Source: Streptomyces tailanensis (lineage in GTDB: Bacteria; Actinomycetota; Actinomycetes; Streptomycetales; Streptomycetaceae). From it: a stretch of DNA of 64,000 bases. Position numbers and translations under genes: made by a program. The notes beneath the pieces were generated by a model. The model worked only from the letters and a program-made list of their open reading frames with translations. It searched no databases and was not told the DNA's origin. Positions 17,854 through 26,662 of this stretch are shown here, piece by piece; the stretch's first letter is position 1; every line of letters starts with the position of its first letter. The stretch covers positions 116,045-180,044 of the forward strand of contig NZ_VTHJ01000001.1 of NCBI RefSeq assembly GCF_008386495.1, written 5' to 3'.

Positions 17854-17882
17854 AACCTAGCCCGAACCTCTGATCGAAGCAA
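17854..17882 (-). promoter_or_regulatory. Promoter of the ABC-yhgE-tetR operon
   Basis: On the minus strand TTGCTT (17877-17882), a 17-bp spacer and TAGGTT (17854-17859). Confidence 0.65.
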
Positions 17883-17983
17883 AAGGGCAGGTCAGAACGG
17901 ATTGTCAGTGGCATACCTCACGATGGGCACATACGGCACCTCGTATGAGGGTGTGCCGTCACGAAGACGACAGGAGGTTCGTC

Positions 17984-18523
17984 ATGGCCACCTACCACGC
18001 AGCAGCCGCCAACCGGCGCCGCGCCACCGGCCCTGCCCCCTCACTGACCGGCCCGGCGAGCGACGTGCACCCCGTGCTGCGCCGGGCGACCGCCCCGCCC
18101 GCGGCCCTCGACCTGCTCGCCCAGGCCCGCGCCGGACTCGACGAGGCGTCCGCGCACCAGGCCCCGAACGAGCGCTACGCCACGGCCCATCTCGCCGCCC
18201 TGCGCACCGCCGCCGCGGTGCTCGCCGCCCGGGGCCGCCCGGAACCCACCCCGAAGCGCCGGGCCAAGATACGGAGCGCTTGGGAAGTGCTCCCCGAGAT
18301 CGCGCCCGAACTCGCCGAGTGGAGCGCGATGTTCGCCTCCGGCGCCGCCCGCCGGGCTCGTGCCGAGGCGGGCATACAGGGCGCGGCGAGCGCGCGCGAC
18401 GCCGACGACCTCATACGTGACGTGGCGATGTTCCTGCGCCTCGTCGAGCGGATGCTGGTGCTCCAGCCGGTGCTGCCCCAGCCCCGGCAGGACGGCGGCC
18501 AAGGAGTCCCGGACGCGGGCTGA
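17984..18523 (+). CDS. SAV_6107-type HEPN-domain protein
   Basis: A 179-residue helical protein that I recognise as the actinobacterial SAV_6107-like HEPN family. The HEPN region covers about residues 35-160, with helices LDLLAQARAGLDEASAHQ, RYATAHLAALRTAAAVLAAR and a C-terminal helix ending in MFLRLVERML. A short R-x4-H pattern (RYATAH, near residue 64) resembles the HEPN ribonuclease motif, but it lies in an early helix, so catalysis is uncertain. Many HEPN proteins act on RNA. The ATG at 17984 follows CAGGAGG. No antitoxin-like partner is adjacent. The next gene is a methyltransferase. Confidence 0.82.
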   Translation: MATYHAAAANRRRATGPAPSLTGPASDVHPVLRRATAPPAALDLLAQARAGLDEASAHQAPNERYATAHLAALRTAAAVLAARGRPEPTPKRRAKIRSAWEVLPEIAPELAEWSAMFASGAARRARAEAGIQGAASARDADDLIRDVAMFLRLVERMLVLQPVLPQPRQDGGQGVPDAG

Positions 18524-18657
18524 CCGACCGCCCCGGCGCCGCCCATTAGGGTTGGGGGCACCCGCAACCTCCGCCATGGCCGCCCGGCCGCCGGCGGAGG
18601 CGCACACCCACCGCTCCGCCGCACACCAGGCGGTGCCGCGCCGAGGAGTCAACTGCC

Positions 18658-19428
18658 GTGTCGGACCCGATGCGACCCCGAGCCTCTCTCCGTACCGCCG
18701 TGGTCTGGGAGGTCCTTCAGGACGCCCTCGACCGCAGGGTGAAGGCCACGGGGCGTGAGTCGCTCGACGTACTGGACACCGGCGGCGGCAGCGGCAAGTT
18801 CGCGGTGCCCGTGGCCCGCCTCGGCCACCGCGTCACCGTCGTCGACCCCAGCCCCAACGCGCTGTTCGCGCTGGAGCGCCGGGCCGCCGAGGCCGGCGTC
18901 GCCGACCGCGTGCGGGGCGTCCAGGGCGACGCGCACGGCCTCTTCGACGTGGTCGAGCGCGGCGGGTACGACGCCGTGCTGTGCCACGGCGTCCTGGAGT
19001 ACGTGGACGACCCCGCCGAGGGCATCGGCAACGCGGTTGCCGCGCTGCGCCCCGAGGGTGTGCTCAGCCTGCTCGCCGCCGGCCTGGGCGGGGCGGTGCT
19101 CGCGCGGGCCCTCGCCGGGCACTTCAAGGAGGCAAAGCAGGCGCTCGACGACCCGAACGGACGCTGGGGCGAGGGTGATCCGGTACCCCGCCGTTTCACC
19201 GCCGAGCAGCTCACCGCGCTCGTCGAGGGCGCGGGTCTGGCCGTCGCCGCCGTGCACGGCGTGCGGGTCTTCGCCGATCTGGTCCCCGGGGTCCTCGTCG
19301 ACACCGAGCCCGGGGCCCTGGACGCCCTGCTCACGCTGGAGGCCGCGGCCGCCGAACTGCCCGCGTTCCACTCCGTGGCCACGCAGCTTCATGTGCTGGG
19401 TGAGACCCGGGGGGCCGACGAGGTCTGA
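18658..19428 (+). CDS. SAM-dependent methyltransferase (class I)
   Basis: A 256-residue Rossmann-fold methyltransferase. Motif I is VLDTGGGSGKFAVPVARLG (residues about 38-56), motif II VTVVDPSPNAL, then GDAHGL and the motif IV region YDAVLCHGVLEYVDDP. It resembles the SmtA/CmoM-like methyltransferases, but the substrate cannot be read from sequence. The GTG start at 18658 follows GAGGAG at 9 nt. It lies 134 nt after the HEPN gene on the same strand and may be cotranscribed with it. Confidence 0.9.
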   Translation: MSDPMRPRASLRTAVVWEVLQDALDRRVKATGRESLDVLDTGGGSGKFAVPVARLGHRVTVVDPSPNALFALERRAAEAGVADRVRGVQGDAHGLFDVVERGGYDAVLCHGVLEYVDDPAEGIGNAVAALRPEGVLSLLAAGLGGAVLARALAGHFKEAKQALDDPNGRWGEGDPVPRRFTAEQLTALVEGAGLAVAAVHGVRVFADLVPGVLVDTEPGALDALLTLEAAAAELPAFHSVATQLHVLGETRGADEV

Positions 19429-19627
19429 GCCGTCTCCTGCGGCGAGCCCGCTGATCAGCGGCTCGGCGGCGGATGGAGTACGCCACAGGCCCCCCGATCG
19501 GGCGCTCGGAGCCGTATGATCGAGGGAGACCGTCCGGCATGACGGGCCGTCCGCTGGGGAATTCACCCCTCAGCGAGTCGGGGTGCCATGGCGGGTTCCG
19601 GTTGGCGAATTGGCGTAGAGGGGCGGG

Positions 19628-19656
19628 TTTCAAGGGGGCGATTCCCTGCCTATCCT
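19628..19656 (+). promoter_or_regulatory. Probable promoter of the DUF3040 gene
   Basis: TTTCAA (19628-19633), 17 bp, TATCCT (19651-19656), about 50 nt before the GTG at 19707. A second AT-rich hexamer TATGAT is at 19515-19520 without a clear -35. Confidence 0.5.
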
Positions 19657-19706
19657 GAAGAGGACCCCCCGGGTCGCCCCGGCGACCGCACGATGAGGAG
19701 GACTCC

Positions 19707-20111
19707 GTGCCGCTCTCAGAGCACGAGCAGCGCATGCTCGAGCAGATGGAGCGAGCGCTGTACGCCGAAGATCCCAAGTTCGCGTCAGCGCTTGAGGGAA
19801 GCGGGCTGCGTACGTACACCCGGCGGCGGGTCTACCAGGCGGTCGCGGGCTTTCTTGTGGGTATCGCGCTCCTCATGGCCGGAATGGTCGCACAGCAGAT
19901 CTGGGTCAGCGTGGTGGGATTCCTCGTCATGCTGGGCTGCGCGGTGCTCGCCGTCACCGGTTGGCGCAAGGCCCCCAAGCCGGGTGAGCAGCCCACGACC
20001 GGCGCCGCAGGCGCCGCTGGGGAGCGTCGTCAGACACGACAGCGCCGCTCCATGATGGACAGGATCGAACAGCGCTGGCAGCGCCGCCGCGACGAACAGG
20101 GCGGCCACTGA
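19707..20111 (+). CDS. DUF3040 membrane protein
   Basis: A 134-residue actinobacterial protein. The N-terminal signature MPLSEHEQRMLEQMERALY is typical of DUF3040. Two transmembrane helices lie at about residues 45-63 and 67-85. The C-terminal tail is basic (RRQTRQRRSMMDRIEQRWQR) and cytoplasmic. The family often lies close to the dcw cluster in actinobacteria. Its function is unknown. The GTG start is preceded by GGAGGA at a good distance. A strong hairpin follows at 20144. Confidence 0.9.
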   Translation: MPLSEHEQRMLEQMERALYAEDPKFASALEGSGLRTYTRRRVYQAVAGFLVGIALLMAGMVAQQIWVSVVGFLVMLGCAVLAVTGWRKAPKPGEQPTTGAAGAAGERRQTRQRRSMMDRIEQRWQRRRDEQGGH

Positions 20112-20143
20112 GCCCTCACGCTCACCGGCCCGAAGACGAACGT

Positions 20144-20175
20144 AAGGGGGGCCACCCCAAGGGGCGGCCCCCCTT
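20144..20175. terminator. Strong terminator after the DUF3040 gene
   Basis: AAGGGGGGCC (20144-20153) pairs perfectly with GGCCCCCCTT (20166-20175). The 12-nt loop can fold further through CCCC/GGGG. Confidence 0.85.
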
Positions 20176-20506
20176 CACGCACGCCCAGAACCCAATGGGC
20201 AGGCGCAGGAGGCCGGGCAACTCCAGGAACCCACGACTGAGCGGGGACACCGCCCAGCCGCTGGGCTGCCGGGCTGCCGGGCTGCCGAGAGGCCGAGCCG
20301 CTCAGTCGCTGGCCCGTCGAGCCACCGCCCCGCTTAGCAGGCGGGCCGCACAGCGCCCGTCCGCCGGGCTGCCCCGGGCCACCGAGCCATCGGCCCAACG
20401 GGCCGCAGAACCCCCGACTGCCGAGTTGTCGGCCTCCCGGCCGTTGTGCTCTCGCCCCGCCCCACCTGTGGCCCCAGCACGGCGTGTGAGACCCGCCCCT
20501 GTATGC
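20176..20506. other. Gene-free spacer between convergent genes
   Basis: About 330 bp between the DUF3040 terminator and the transglutaminase-side hairpin. It contains degenerate GGGCTGCC and GGGCCGC repeats. I see no coding signal and no structured RNA in it. Confidence 0.6.
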
Positions 20507-20542
20507 GTCTGCCCCCGCCGGGCGAACCCGACAGGGGCAGAC
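20507..20542 (-). terminator. Hairpin downstream of the transglutaminase gene
   Basis: GTCTGCCCC (20507-20515) pairs with GGGGCAGAC (20534-20542). Outer GCGTGTGAG / CTCACACACGC arms can extend the structure. It lies 15 nt past the stop. Confidence 0.65.
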
Positions 20543-20556
20543 TCACACACGCAGCC

Positions 20557-23085
20557 TCAGTTGTTCTGGCTCGTCGACGGACGGCGTAGGCGCGGGCGCA
20601 GGGACGCGAGGCGGGTGAGTAGTTCGTCTCTGGTTTCCGCCCAGCGGGCCGACGCGGCCCAGGCCACTCGGATGGTTGAACGGGGCAGCAGCAGTGCTCG
20701 GAGCTTCGTCCAGCGGCCGACGTGGGCGCGTAGGCCGGTTCCGACCTGGTGGGCGTCGCGGGCGAGCCCTGCCGGGATCTGTGGCTGGGGTGCGAAGAGG
20801 ACCTGCTCCACCGCCGTCGCCACCCGGTGCACCGCGTCCGCGGCCGCTGGTTCGAGCTGCCCGAGCCGCACGATCCGCGCGGCGGCCTTGCGGGGTGTCT
20901 GGGACTCGTCCGGCGGGATCCCGTAGTCCCACGCCGTGTCGGTCACCTCCCGCCAGGCGGCCAGCGCATGGGCCGCCGCGGCCTCCGTACGGGCGTAGGC
21001 CGTGGCTCTGCCCGGTGGCCGGGAGCCGCCGGGACCGTCCCCCTCGTAGGCCACCGCCGACAAGTCGGCCTGTCCACGGGCCGCCGCCACCGCACCCTCG
21101 TGCGCGCCGAGCCGCACGGACCGCACCCGCAGCCGCCACAGCATCGGCAGCAACGGGATCGCCAGCACCGCGAGCGTGCCCGGGAGCACCAGCAGGGTCC
21201 AGGGAGAGAAGAACAGCAGACCCCAGAAGGAGCTCTCGTCGTCGTCGGAGTCCGTCGAGACCGCCGCGGACGGGGTCCCGCAACCGCCTTCCAGCCTCCG
21301 CTGCTGAGCCGTGCAGCTCTCGCTCGCGGACGGCTCGGCGGACGGCTCCGCGGACGCCGACGCGGAGGGCCGGGGCACGTCCGGTAGGCCACTGGTGCCG
21401 GACGACTCGGGCTGGGTGTACTCGGGAGTCGTGCCCCGGTTCGGGGTCGGCTCGAAGCGGGTCCAGCCCACACCCTCGAAGTACAGCTCGGGCCAGGCGT
21501 GCGCGTCCCGCAGCCCCACCGACATCGAACCGTTCGACTGCGGGGTACCGGGGGTGAAGCCCACCGCCACCCGGGCCGGTATGCCCAGGGTGCGGGCCAT
21601 CGCCGCCATCGCGAACGAGAAGTGGACGCAGAAGCCTTCCTTCTGCTCCAGGAACCGCGCTATCGCCCGCGAACCGCTGCCGACCTGGACCTCGGTGTCA
21701 TACGTGAACTCGCCGCTGAACGCGAACCAGTCCTGGATCTTCACCGCCCGCTCGTAGTCGTTGGCCGAGCCCTCGGTGACCTCGAGCGCGGTCCGCGCCA
21801 CCTCCGCCGGAAGCGACGCGGGCACCTTGGTGTACTCCCGCCGCAGGGCCGGCGGCGGCTCCGGCGCCGAGGAGAGCTGCTTCGCGGTGGGCTGCACGAT
21901 CAGGCTCTGGACCTTGTACTGCACACCCTTGGTGTCCTGCTTGTGGTCACCGACGAGCGTGCGGCCCACCGGCTCGTACCGCCAGTCGCCGTCGATGTCC
22001 ACGCCGGTCACCGGATACGGCATCGGCAACCAGTCCTGCTCGTAGTCCTTCGCCGCGGCGACCTGGGTCTGGATCACGGTCCGCTTGACCTCGGGCCCGA
22101 GGCCGGTCGGCGTGCCGAAGTCGTCCGGAACCCTGGTGATGGACCGCTCGGTGGGCTTCCAGGAGGTGCCGTCGAAGTCGTCCAGGGAGACGATCCGCAG
22201 ATACATCTCCTGCACGTTGTCGGTGTTGGTGCGGTAGGCCAGGACCTCACGGTCCTCGTCCACGTTCAGGCTGTCGCGCAGCGACACCAGGGGGTTCACC
22301 GCGGAGATCGTGCCGCCGCCACCGGAACCCGAGCCGAGGCCGGCGCCCGCGCCGTCCAGCAGTCCGCCGTCGAGGGCGGGCAGTCCGAGCGGTACCACCA
22401 GAGCGATGCCCAGCGCGACCACGCCTATCCGCCGACCGGTGCGGACCGGAGCCACGGCGCCGCCCGGCGACTCCGGCCCCGGGCCCCGGGAGGCGCTGCC
22501 GAAGACACGGCCCCACTGCGAGAGCCGGTCGCGGCTCTCGGCCAGCAGCAGCATCAGATAGCCCGCGGAGGCGATCAGGAAGAACAGCCACGCGGCGCCG
22601 TCGGACAGTCCCGCGGCGACCGAGTACAGCGCGAGCAGCGGCAGACCCGCCGGAGCCGCGCTGCGGAACGTCACCGCGAGCGCGTCGACCATCAGCCCGA
22701 TGATCAGGACACCGCCGATCACCATCAGATGGATGCCGTCGCTCAGCGGCGCCGGGATCGCATACCGCCCGATGTCCTCGGCGCCGGTCTGCAGCAGCGT
22801 CCCGAAGTACTGGAACGCCTCCGGGCCGGGGACGATCCCGGCCACCGCCTGCTGACGGGCGAAGACCAGCGTCAGCATCATCAGCGTGACCAGGGCCTGT
22901 GCCGCGATCGTCAGCGGCCGGGCCAGCGGGACCCGCCGGGTGAGCGCGCCCACCCCGGTCTGCACGCCCAGCATGAGGGCGGCCTGGAAGATCCAGGTCG
23001 CCGGTTCCACCAGCGGCAGCAGCGCGCACGCCGCCATGATCGTGGCGGCCCAGGCGCACAGCGCCAGCCTCGCCCGACCGCTCAT
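20557..23085 (-). CDS. Membrane transglutaminase-like protein (TgpA type)
   Basis: An 842-residue protein. The N-terminal third contains several membrane helices (DUF3488 type). An extracytoplasmic transglutaminase-like domain has catalytic C486 (EGFCVHFSF), H529 (DAHAWPEL) and the Asp/Glu region WTRFEPTP. A Ser/Glu-rich linker and one more membrane helix near residue 625 lead to a C-terminal cytoplasmic domain. The ATG at 23085 overlaps the DUF58 stop (ATGA), so the two are translationally coupled. The MoxR-DUF58-transglutaminase arrangement is widespread; its role is probably envelope or protein-complex maturation and is not defined. Confidence 0.92.
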   Translation of the reverse strand: MSGRARLALCAWAATIMAACALLPLVEPATWIFQAALMLGVQTGVGALTRRVPLARPLTIAAQALVTLMMLTLVFARQQAVAGIVPGPEAFQYFGTLLQTGAEDIGRYAIPAPLSDGIHLMVIGGVLIIGLMVDALAVTFRSAAPAGLPLLALYSVAAGLSDGAAWLFFLIASAGYLMLLLAESRDRLSQWGRVFGSASRGPGPESPGGAVAPVRTGRRIGVVALGIALVVPLGLPALDGGLLDGAGAGLGSGSGGGGTISAVNPLVSLRDSLNVDEDREVLAYRTNTDNVQEMYLRIVSLDDFDGTSWKPTERSITRVPDDFGTPTGLGPEVKRTVIQTQVAAAKDYEQDWLPMPYPVTGVDIDGDWRYEPVGRTLVGDHKQDTKGVQYKVQSLIVQPTAKQLSSAPEPPPALRREYTKVPASLPAEVARTALEVTEGSANDYERAVKIQDWFAFSGEFTYDTEVQVGSGSRAIARFLEQKEGFCVHFSFAMAAMARTLGIPARVAVGFTPGTPQSNGSMSVGLRDAHAWPELYFEGVGWTRFEPTPNRGTTPEYTQPESSGTSGLPDVPRPSASASAEPSAEPSASESCTAQQRRLEGGCGTPSAAVSTDSDDDESSFWGLLFFSPWTLLVLPGTLAVLAIPLLPMLWRLRVRSVRLGAHEGAVAAARGQADLSAVAYEGDGPGGSRPPGRATAYARTEAAAAHALAAWREVTDTAWDYGIPPDESQTPRKAAARIVRLGQLEPAAADAVHRVATAVEQVLFAPQPQIPAGLARDAHQVGTGLRAHVGRWTKLRALLLPRSTIRVAWAASARWAETRDELLTRLASLRPRLRRPSTSQNN

Positions 23086-24446
23086 GACCGTCCCTCCATA
23101 CCGCTCCCGGTCGCCACGCCGGTACGCTGCCGGTCCGCCTGGCGCCACAGGTCCGTCAACGAGGCGCCGCGCGGCACGATCATCGCCGTCCAGCCCGCCT
23201 CGTGCAGCAGGCGCAGCGTCTCCTCGCCGGCGCTCCCGGCGCCGGGGCCCGCCACGTCGCCCGGTTCACGCGTCCAGATCTCGCTGTCCAGCAGGAAGGC
23301 GACCGCGCCGCCGCTGCGCTGACGCATCTTGCCGATCACCGTCGCCTGCTCCTCGTCGAGGTCGCCGAGGAAGGCGACCAGCAGCCCCTCGTTGCCGCCG
23401 CGCAGCACGTCGTACGCGGGCGACAGGCCCGTGCCGTCCGAGTGGTCGATCACCGAGAGGGTGTCCATCATCAGCCCGGCCGCGTCGGCGGACTCCTGGC
23501 TGGCGCCCGCGAACCCGTCGGCCCCGTCGCCGGGCACCGAACTGCCCGTGTCCGTCAACAGCCGTACGGAGAAGCCGCGTTCGAGCATGTGGACCAGCAT
23601 GGACGCCGCGCCGGAGACGGCCCACTCGAAGGCCGAGTCCGGACCCGCGCCCAGGTACGCCTCCGCGCGGGTGTCCAGCAGGACGGTGCAGCGGGAGCGC
23701 TGCGGCTGTTCCTCGCGGCGCACCATCAGCTCGCCGTAGCGCGCGGTCGAACGCCAGTGCACACGGCGCAGGTCGTCGCCGTGCCGGTACCCGCGCGGGA
23801 TCATGTCGTCCTCGCCGGCCAGCGCCAGCGAGCGCTGCCGCCCGTCGCCGTACCCCTTCGCCTCACCGCTCAGCCGCACCGGCGGCAGCGGTTCCACGCG
23901 CGGGATGACCGTGAGGGTGTCGTACGTGGAGAAGGACCGGGTCAGCTCGCACATGCCGAACGGGTCGGTCAGACGCAGCTGGAGCGGGCCCAGTGGATAG
24001 CGGCCGCGCAGGTCGGACCGTACGCGGTACGACACCTCGCGGCGGCCGCCCGCCTCCACCCGGTCCAGGACGAACCGGGGGCGCGGACCGAGCACGTACG
24101 GCACCCGGTCCTGGAGCATCAGCAGCCCGGTGGGCAGCCGCGAGACATTGTCCATCCGCAGGTGGACGCGGGCCTCGCTGCCGGCGGGGACACGCGCGGG
24201 GGAGAGGCGCCGGCTGCCCGCGACCCGGTAGCGGGTGCGGTACAGCACGGTCGCACAGACCAGCGGGAGTACGGCGAGCAGCAGGCCGACCCGGAGCAGA
24301 TCGCTCTGCCCGAGGACGTACGCGCATATGGCGGCCGCTATGCCGGCGGCCAGGAAGGAGCGCCCGCGGGTGGTGAGACCGGCGAGGGCCGTGCGCAGCC
24401 CGCCCTTGTCCTGCTCCGGGGCGGCCGCGGGCCCCGGGGTGGTCAT
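23082..24446 (-). CDS. DUF58 protein (MoxR-associated, vWA-like)
   Basis: A 454-residue protein. Two N-terminal membrane helices near residues 30-68 are followed by a large cytoplasmic part with the DUF58 hallmark YRHGDDLRRVHWRSTARYGELMVRREE around residue 235, then a vWA-like fold (TVLLDTRAEAY). DUF58 proteins are thought to be substrates or adaptors of MoxR AAA+ ATPases. It overlaps moxR by 4 nt upstream and the transglutaminase gene by 4 nt downstream. Confidence 0.92.
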   Translation of the reverse strand: MTTPGPAAAPEQDKGGLRTALAGLTTRGRSFLAAGIAAAICAYVLGQSDLLRVGLLLAVLPLVCATVLYRTRYRVAGSRRLSPARVPAGSEARVHLRMDNVSRLPTGLLMLQDRVPYVLGPRPRFVLDRVEAGGRREVSYRVRSDLRGRYPLGPLQLRLTDPFGMCELTRSFSTYDTLTVIPRVEPLPPVRLSGEAKGYGDGRQRSLALAGEDDMIPRGYRHGDDLRRVHWRSTARYGELMVRREEQPQRSRCTVLLDTRAEAYLGAGPDSAFEWAVSGAASMLVHMLERGFSVRLLTDTGSSVPGDGADGFAGASQESADAAGLMMDTLSVIDHSDGTGLSPAYDVLRGGNEGLLVAFLGDLDEEQATVIGKMRQRSGGAVAFLLDSEIWTREPGDVAGPGAGSAGEETLRLLHEAGWTAMIVPRGASLTDLWRQADRQRTGVATGSGMEGRS

Positions 24447-25486
24447 CCAAGCCTCCGCGGCGGCTGCTGCGGATACGCGGGCGCGGCGTGGCCCATGCCC
24501 GCGTAGCCGCTCTGCGGGGGCGCCTGCTGCGGCACGGGCGTGCGCTGCAGGATCTCCTGGACGACCTGCTCCGGTGTCCTGCGGTTCAGCTGGGCCTGCG
24601 CGGTGGGCAGCAGCCGGTGGGCGAGGATGGCCACCGCAAGCGACTGGACGTCGTCCGGCAGCGCGTACTCCCGGCCGCTGAGAGCGGCGGTCGCCCTCGC
24701 CGCACGCAGCAGATGCAGCGTGGCACGCGGCGAGGCGCCGAGTCTGAGGTCGGGGTGGTTGCGGGTGGCGCCGACCAGGTCCACCGCGTAGCGCCGGACC
24801 GATTCCGCGACGTGCACGCCGCGGACGGCCTCGATCAGCTTCACGATGTCGTGCGCGTGCGCCACCGGCTGCATGTCCTCCAGCGGGGAGGCGCCGCCGT
24901 GGACGTCGAGCATCTGCAGCTCTGCCTCCGGGCTGGGATAGCCCACGGACACCCGGGCCATGAAGCGGTCGCGCTGGGCCTCCGGCAGCGGATATGTGCC
25001 CTCCATCTCGACCGGGTTCTGCGTGGCCACCACCATGAACGGGCTCGGCAGCTCGTACGTCTGCCCGTCGATCGTGACCTGGCGCTCCTCCAGGGACTCC
25101 AGAAGCGCGGACTGCGTCTTCGGCGAGGCGCGGTTGATCTCGTCGCCGATCACGATCTGCGAGAAGATCGCGCCCGGCTTGAACTCGAACTCCTTGCGCT
25201 GCTGGTCCCAGATGGACACGCCCGTGATGTCCGACGGCAGCAGGTCTGGCGTGAACTGAATGCGTCGCACCGAGCAGTCGATGGACTTGGCCAGCGCTTT
25301 GGCCAGCATGGTCTTGCCGACGCCGGGTACGTCTTCGATCAGAAGATGTCCCTCGGCGAGCAGCACTGTCAGCGAAAGCCGTACGACCTCAGGCTTGCCT
25401 TCGATCACTCCTTCGACCGAACTGCGGACTCGCTCCACAGTGCTGGTCAGATCAGTGAGGCTCGCTCGATCGTCATAGGTCGTCAC
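24443..25486 (-). CDS. MoxR-family AAA+ ATPase
   Basis: A 347-residue chaperone-like ATPase. The Walker A is EDVPGVGKT, Walker B IVIGDEINRA, sensor 1 VVATQNP and the sensor 2 region RLGASPRATLHLL. The C-terminus ends in a Gln/Pro-rich tail. The GTG at 25486 follows GAGGAGG at 5 nt. Twenty-one further upstream codons are open but lack a ribosome site. First gene of a three-gene coupled operon. MoxR proteins typically mature or activate proteins that contain metal or vWA domains. Confidence 0.95.
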   Translation of the reverse strand: MTTYDDRASLTDLTSTVERVRSSVEGVIEGKPEVVRLSLTVLLAEGHLLIEDVPGVGKTMLAKALAKSIDCSVRRIQFTPDLLPSDITGVSIWDQQRKEFEFKPGAIFSQIVIGDEINRASPKTQSALLESLEERQVTIDGQTYELPSPFMVVATQNPVEMEGTYPLPEAQRDRFMARVSVGYPSPEAELQMLDVHGGASPLEDMQPVAHAHDIVKLIEAVRGVHVAESVRRYAVDLVGATRNHPDLRLGASPRATLHLLRAARATAALSGREYALPDDVQSLAVAILAHRLLPTAQAQLNRRTPEQVVQEILQRTPVPQQAPPQSGYAGMGHAAPAYPQQPPRRLG

Positions 25487-25778
25487 CCGGCCCTCCTCGG
25501 CCCGTTCTTTCTTTGCCGGGCCGACGCTCTGCGATGCGGACCGGCCCACCCCGAAACACGGACACCACGCGAACAGTGCTGGTTCGACGCGACGCCACTC
25601 CCGTCATTCTTGCTGCCGTTACCGTTTCGTGTCACTCGCCTGTGGATAACTGGCCGCGATATGTCAGGGCTTACGGGCCTTTGAGCGCCAGAGTGCCAGG
25701 GAATTGACAGGTTTCAGGGGCTGCGGAGGGCCCGCCGGGGGCGGTAGAGGGCCGCCGGGCGGGCCGGTTCGACACCGC

Positions 25779-26324
25779 TCAGGCCGGGATGATCTCCCGC
25801 AGCAGGCCGGTCTTCACATCGAAGACGAAGCCGCGTACGTCGTCGGTGTGGAGCAGGAACGGGTTGGTCCGCACCCGCTGCATGGACTGCCGTACGTCCT
25901 GGTCGACGTCCCGGAAGGACTCCACCGCCCACGCCGGGCGCTGGCCGACCTCCAGCTCCAGGTCGGTGCGGAAGTCCTCGGTGAGGGACTCGAGGCCACA
26001 GCCGGTGTGGTGGATGAGGACCACGCTGCGGGTGCCGAGCTTGCGCTGGCTGATGGTGAGGGAGCGGATCACGTCGTCGGTGACCACACCGCCCGCGTTG
26101 CGGATCGTGTGGCAGTCGCCCAGCGCCAGGCCGAGCGCGTCGTGCAGGTCGAGTCGGGCGTCCATGCAGGCCACGACGGCGACACGGAGAACGGGACGGG
26201 CGTCCATCCCGGGGTCGGTGAACGCGGCGGCGTACCGCTCGTTCGCCTCGACGAGACGGTCGGTGACGGTGCCGTCGGATATGGCGCCTTCGGGTCCGGT
26301 GGGAGCTGCTGCGGAAGTCGTCAT
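25779..26324 (-). CDS. Beta-class carbonic anhydrase
   Basis: A 181-residue enzyme that interconverts CO2 and bicarbonate. The zinc ligands and catalytic dyad are visible: C in VACMDARLD (with Asp-Arg) and H-x2-C in IHHTGCG. This compact form is typical of actinobacterial class III-like beta-carbonic anhydrases. The ATG at 26324 lies 7 nt after TACCGT on the minus strand, so translation is probably leaderless. It is divergent from the dcw cluster. Confidence 0.93.
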   Translation of the reverse strand: MTTSAAAPTGPEGAISDGTVTDRLVEANERYAAAFTDPGMDARPVLRVAVVACMDARLDLHDALGLALGDCHTIRNAGGVVTDDVIRSLTISQRKLGTRSVVLIHHTGCGLESLTEDFRTDLELEVGQRPAWAVESFRDVDQDVRQSMQRVRTNPFLLHTDDVRGFVFDVKTGLLREIIPA

Positions 26325-26662
26325 AACGAAGACGGTACTGGTCACGGCCGCCGAGGGCCCTTTGTGAGAGGCGACAAAAAACGCCATTGAGGCTTGTTGT
26401 GAGGTAACCCACAGGAGTGGCGGAATTGCACGGGACCAAGCCCGTACGGATGAATTCTTCCCGTTCAGGTGTTCGTTCCGGGAGGTGTCGCGACGCGCAG
26501 GCCGGTTGATTGACCGCGAAGGGCCGTGGACTAAAGTGACGCGAGGCGGGAGGCGAGGCCGCCTGCTGGACTGAAATCCCCAGGAGACCCGGTGACAGCC
26601 CGGCATCTCCCCGCGTGCGCGGCGCGTACGTGCGGCTCGCGCCGGATCCTTGAGAGGGCCCC
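26325..26662. other. Divergent intergenic region and dcw leader
   Basis: A 338-bp region between the carbonic anhydrase gene and rsmH. It holds the carbonic anhydrase -10 (26332-26337), the rsmH promoter (26510-26537) and an approximately 120-nt leader with an AGGCGG/CCGCCT hairpin. The leader matches no riboswitch family I recognise. No mraZ gene is present, although mraZ precedes rsmH in many bacteria. Confidence 0.6.
26510..26537 (+). promoter_or_regulatory. Promoter of the dcw cluster, upstream of rsmH
   Basis: TTGACC (26510-26515), a 16-bp spacer and TAAAGT (26532-26537), giving a leader of about 120 nt. Confidence 0.6.

Noticed and set aside
17984..19428. HEPN-methyltransferase pair as a toxin-antitoxin or phage defence system
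   Set aside because: No MNT/antitoxin partner, no mobile-element context and normal codon usage. Kept only as a low-level observation.
25641..25649. TGTGGATAA, a perfect E. coli-type DnaA box, upstream of moxR
   Set aside because: It is a single site, Streptomyces boxes prefer TTGTCCACA, and no cluster or dnaA/dnaN genes are near, so it is not an origin.
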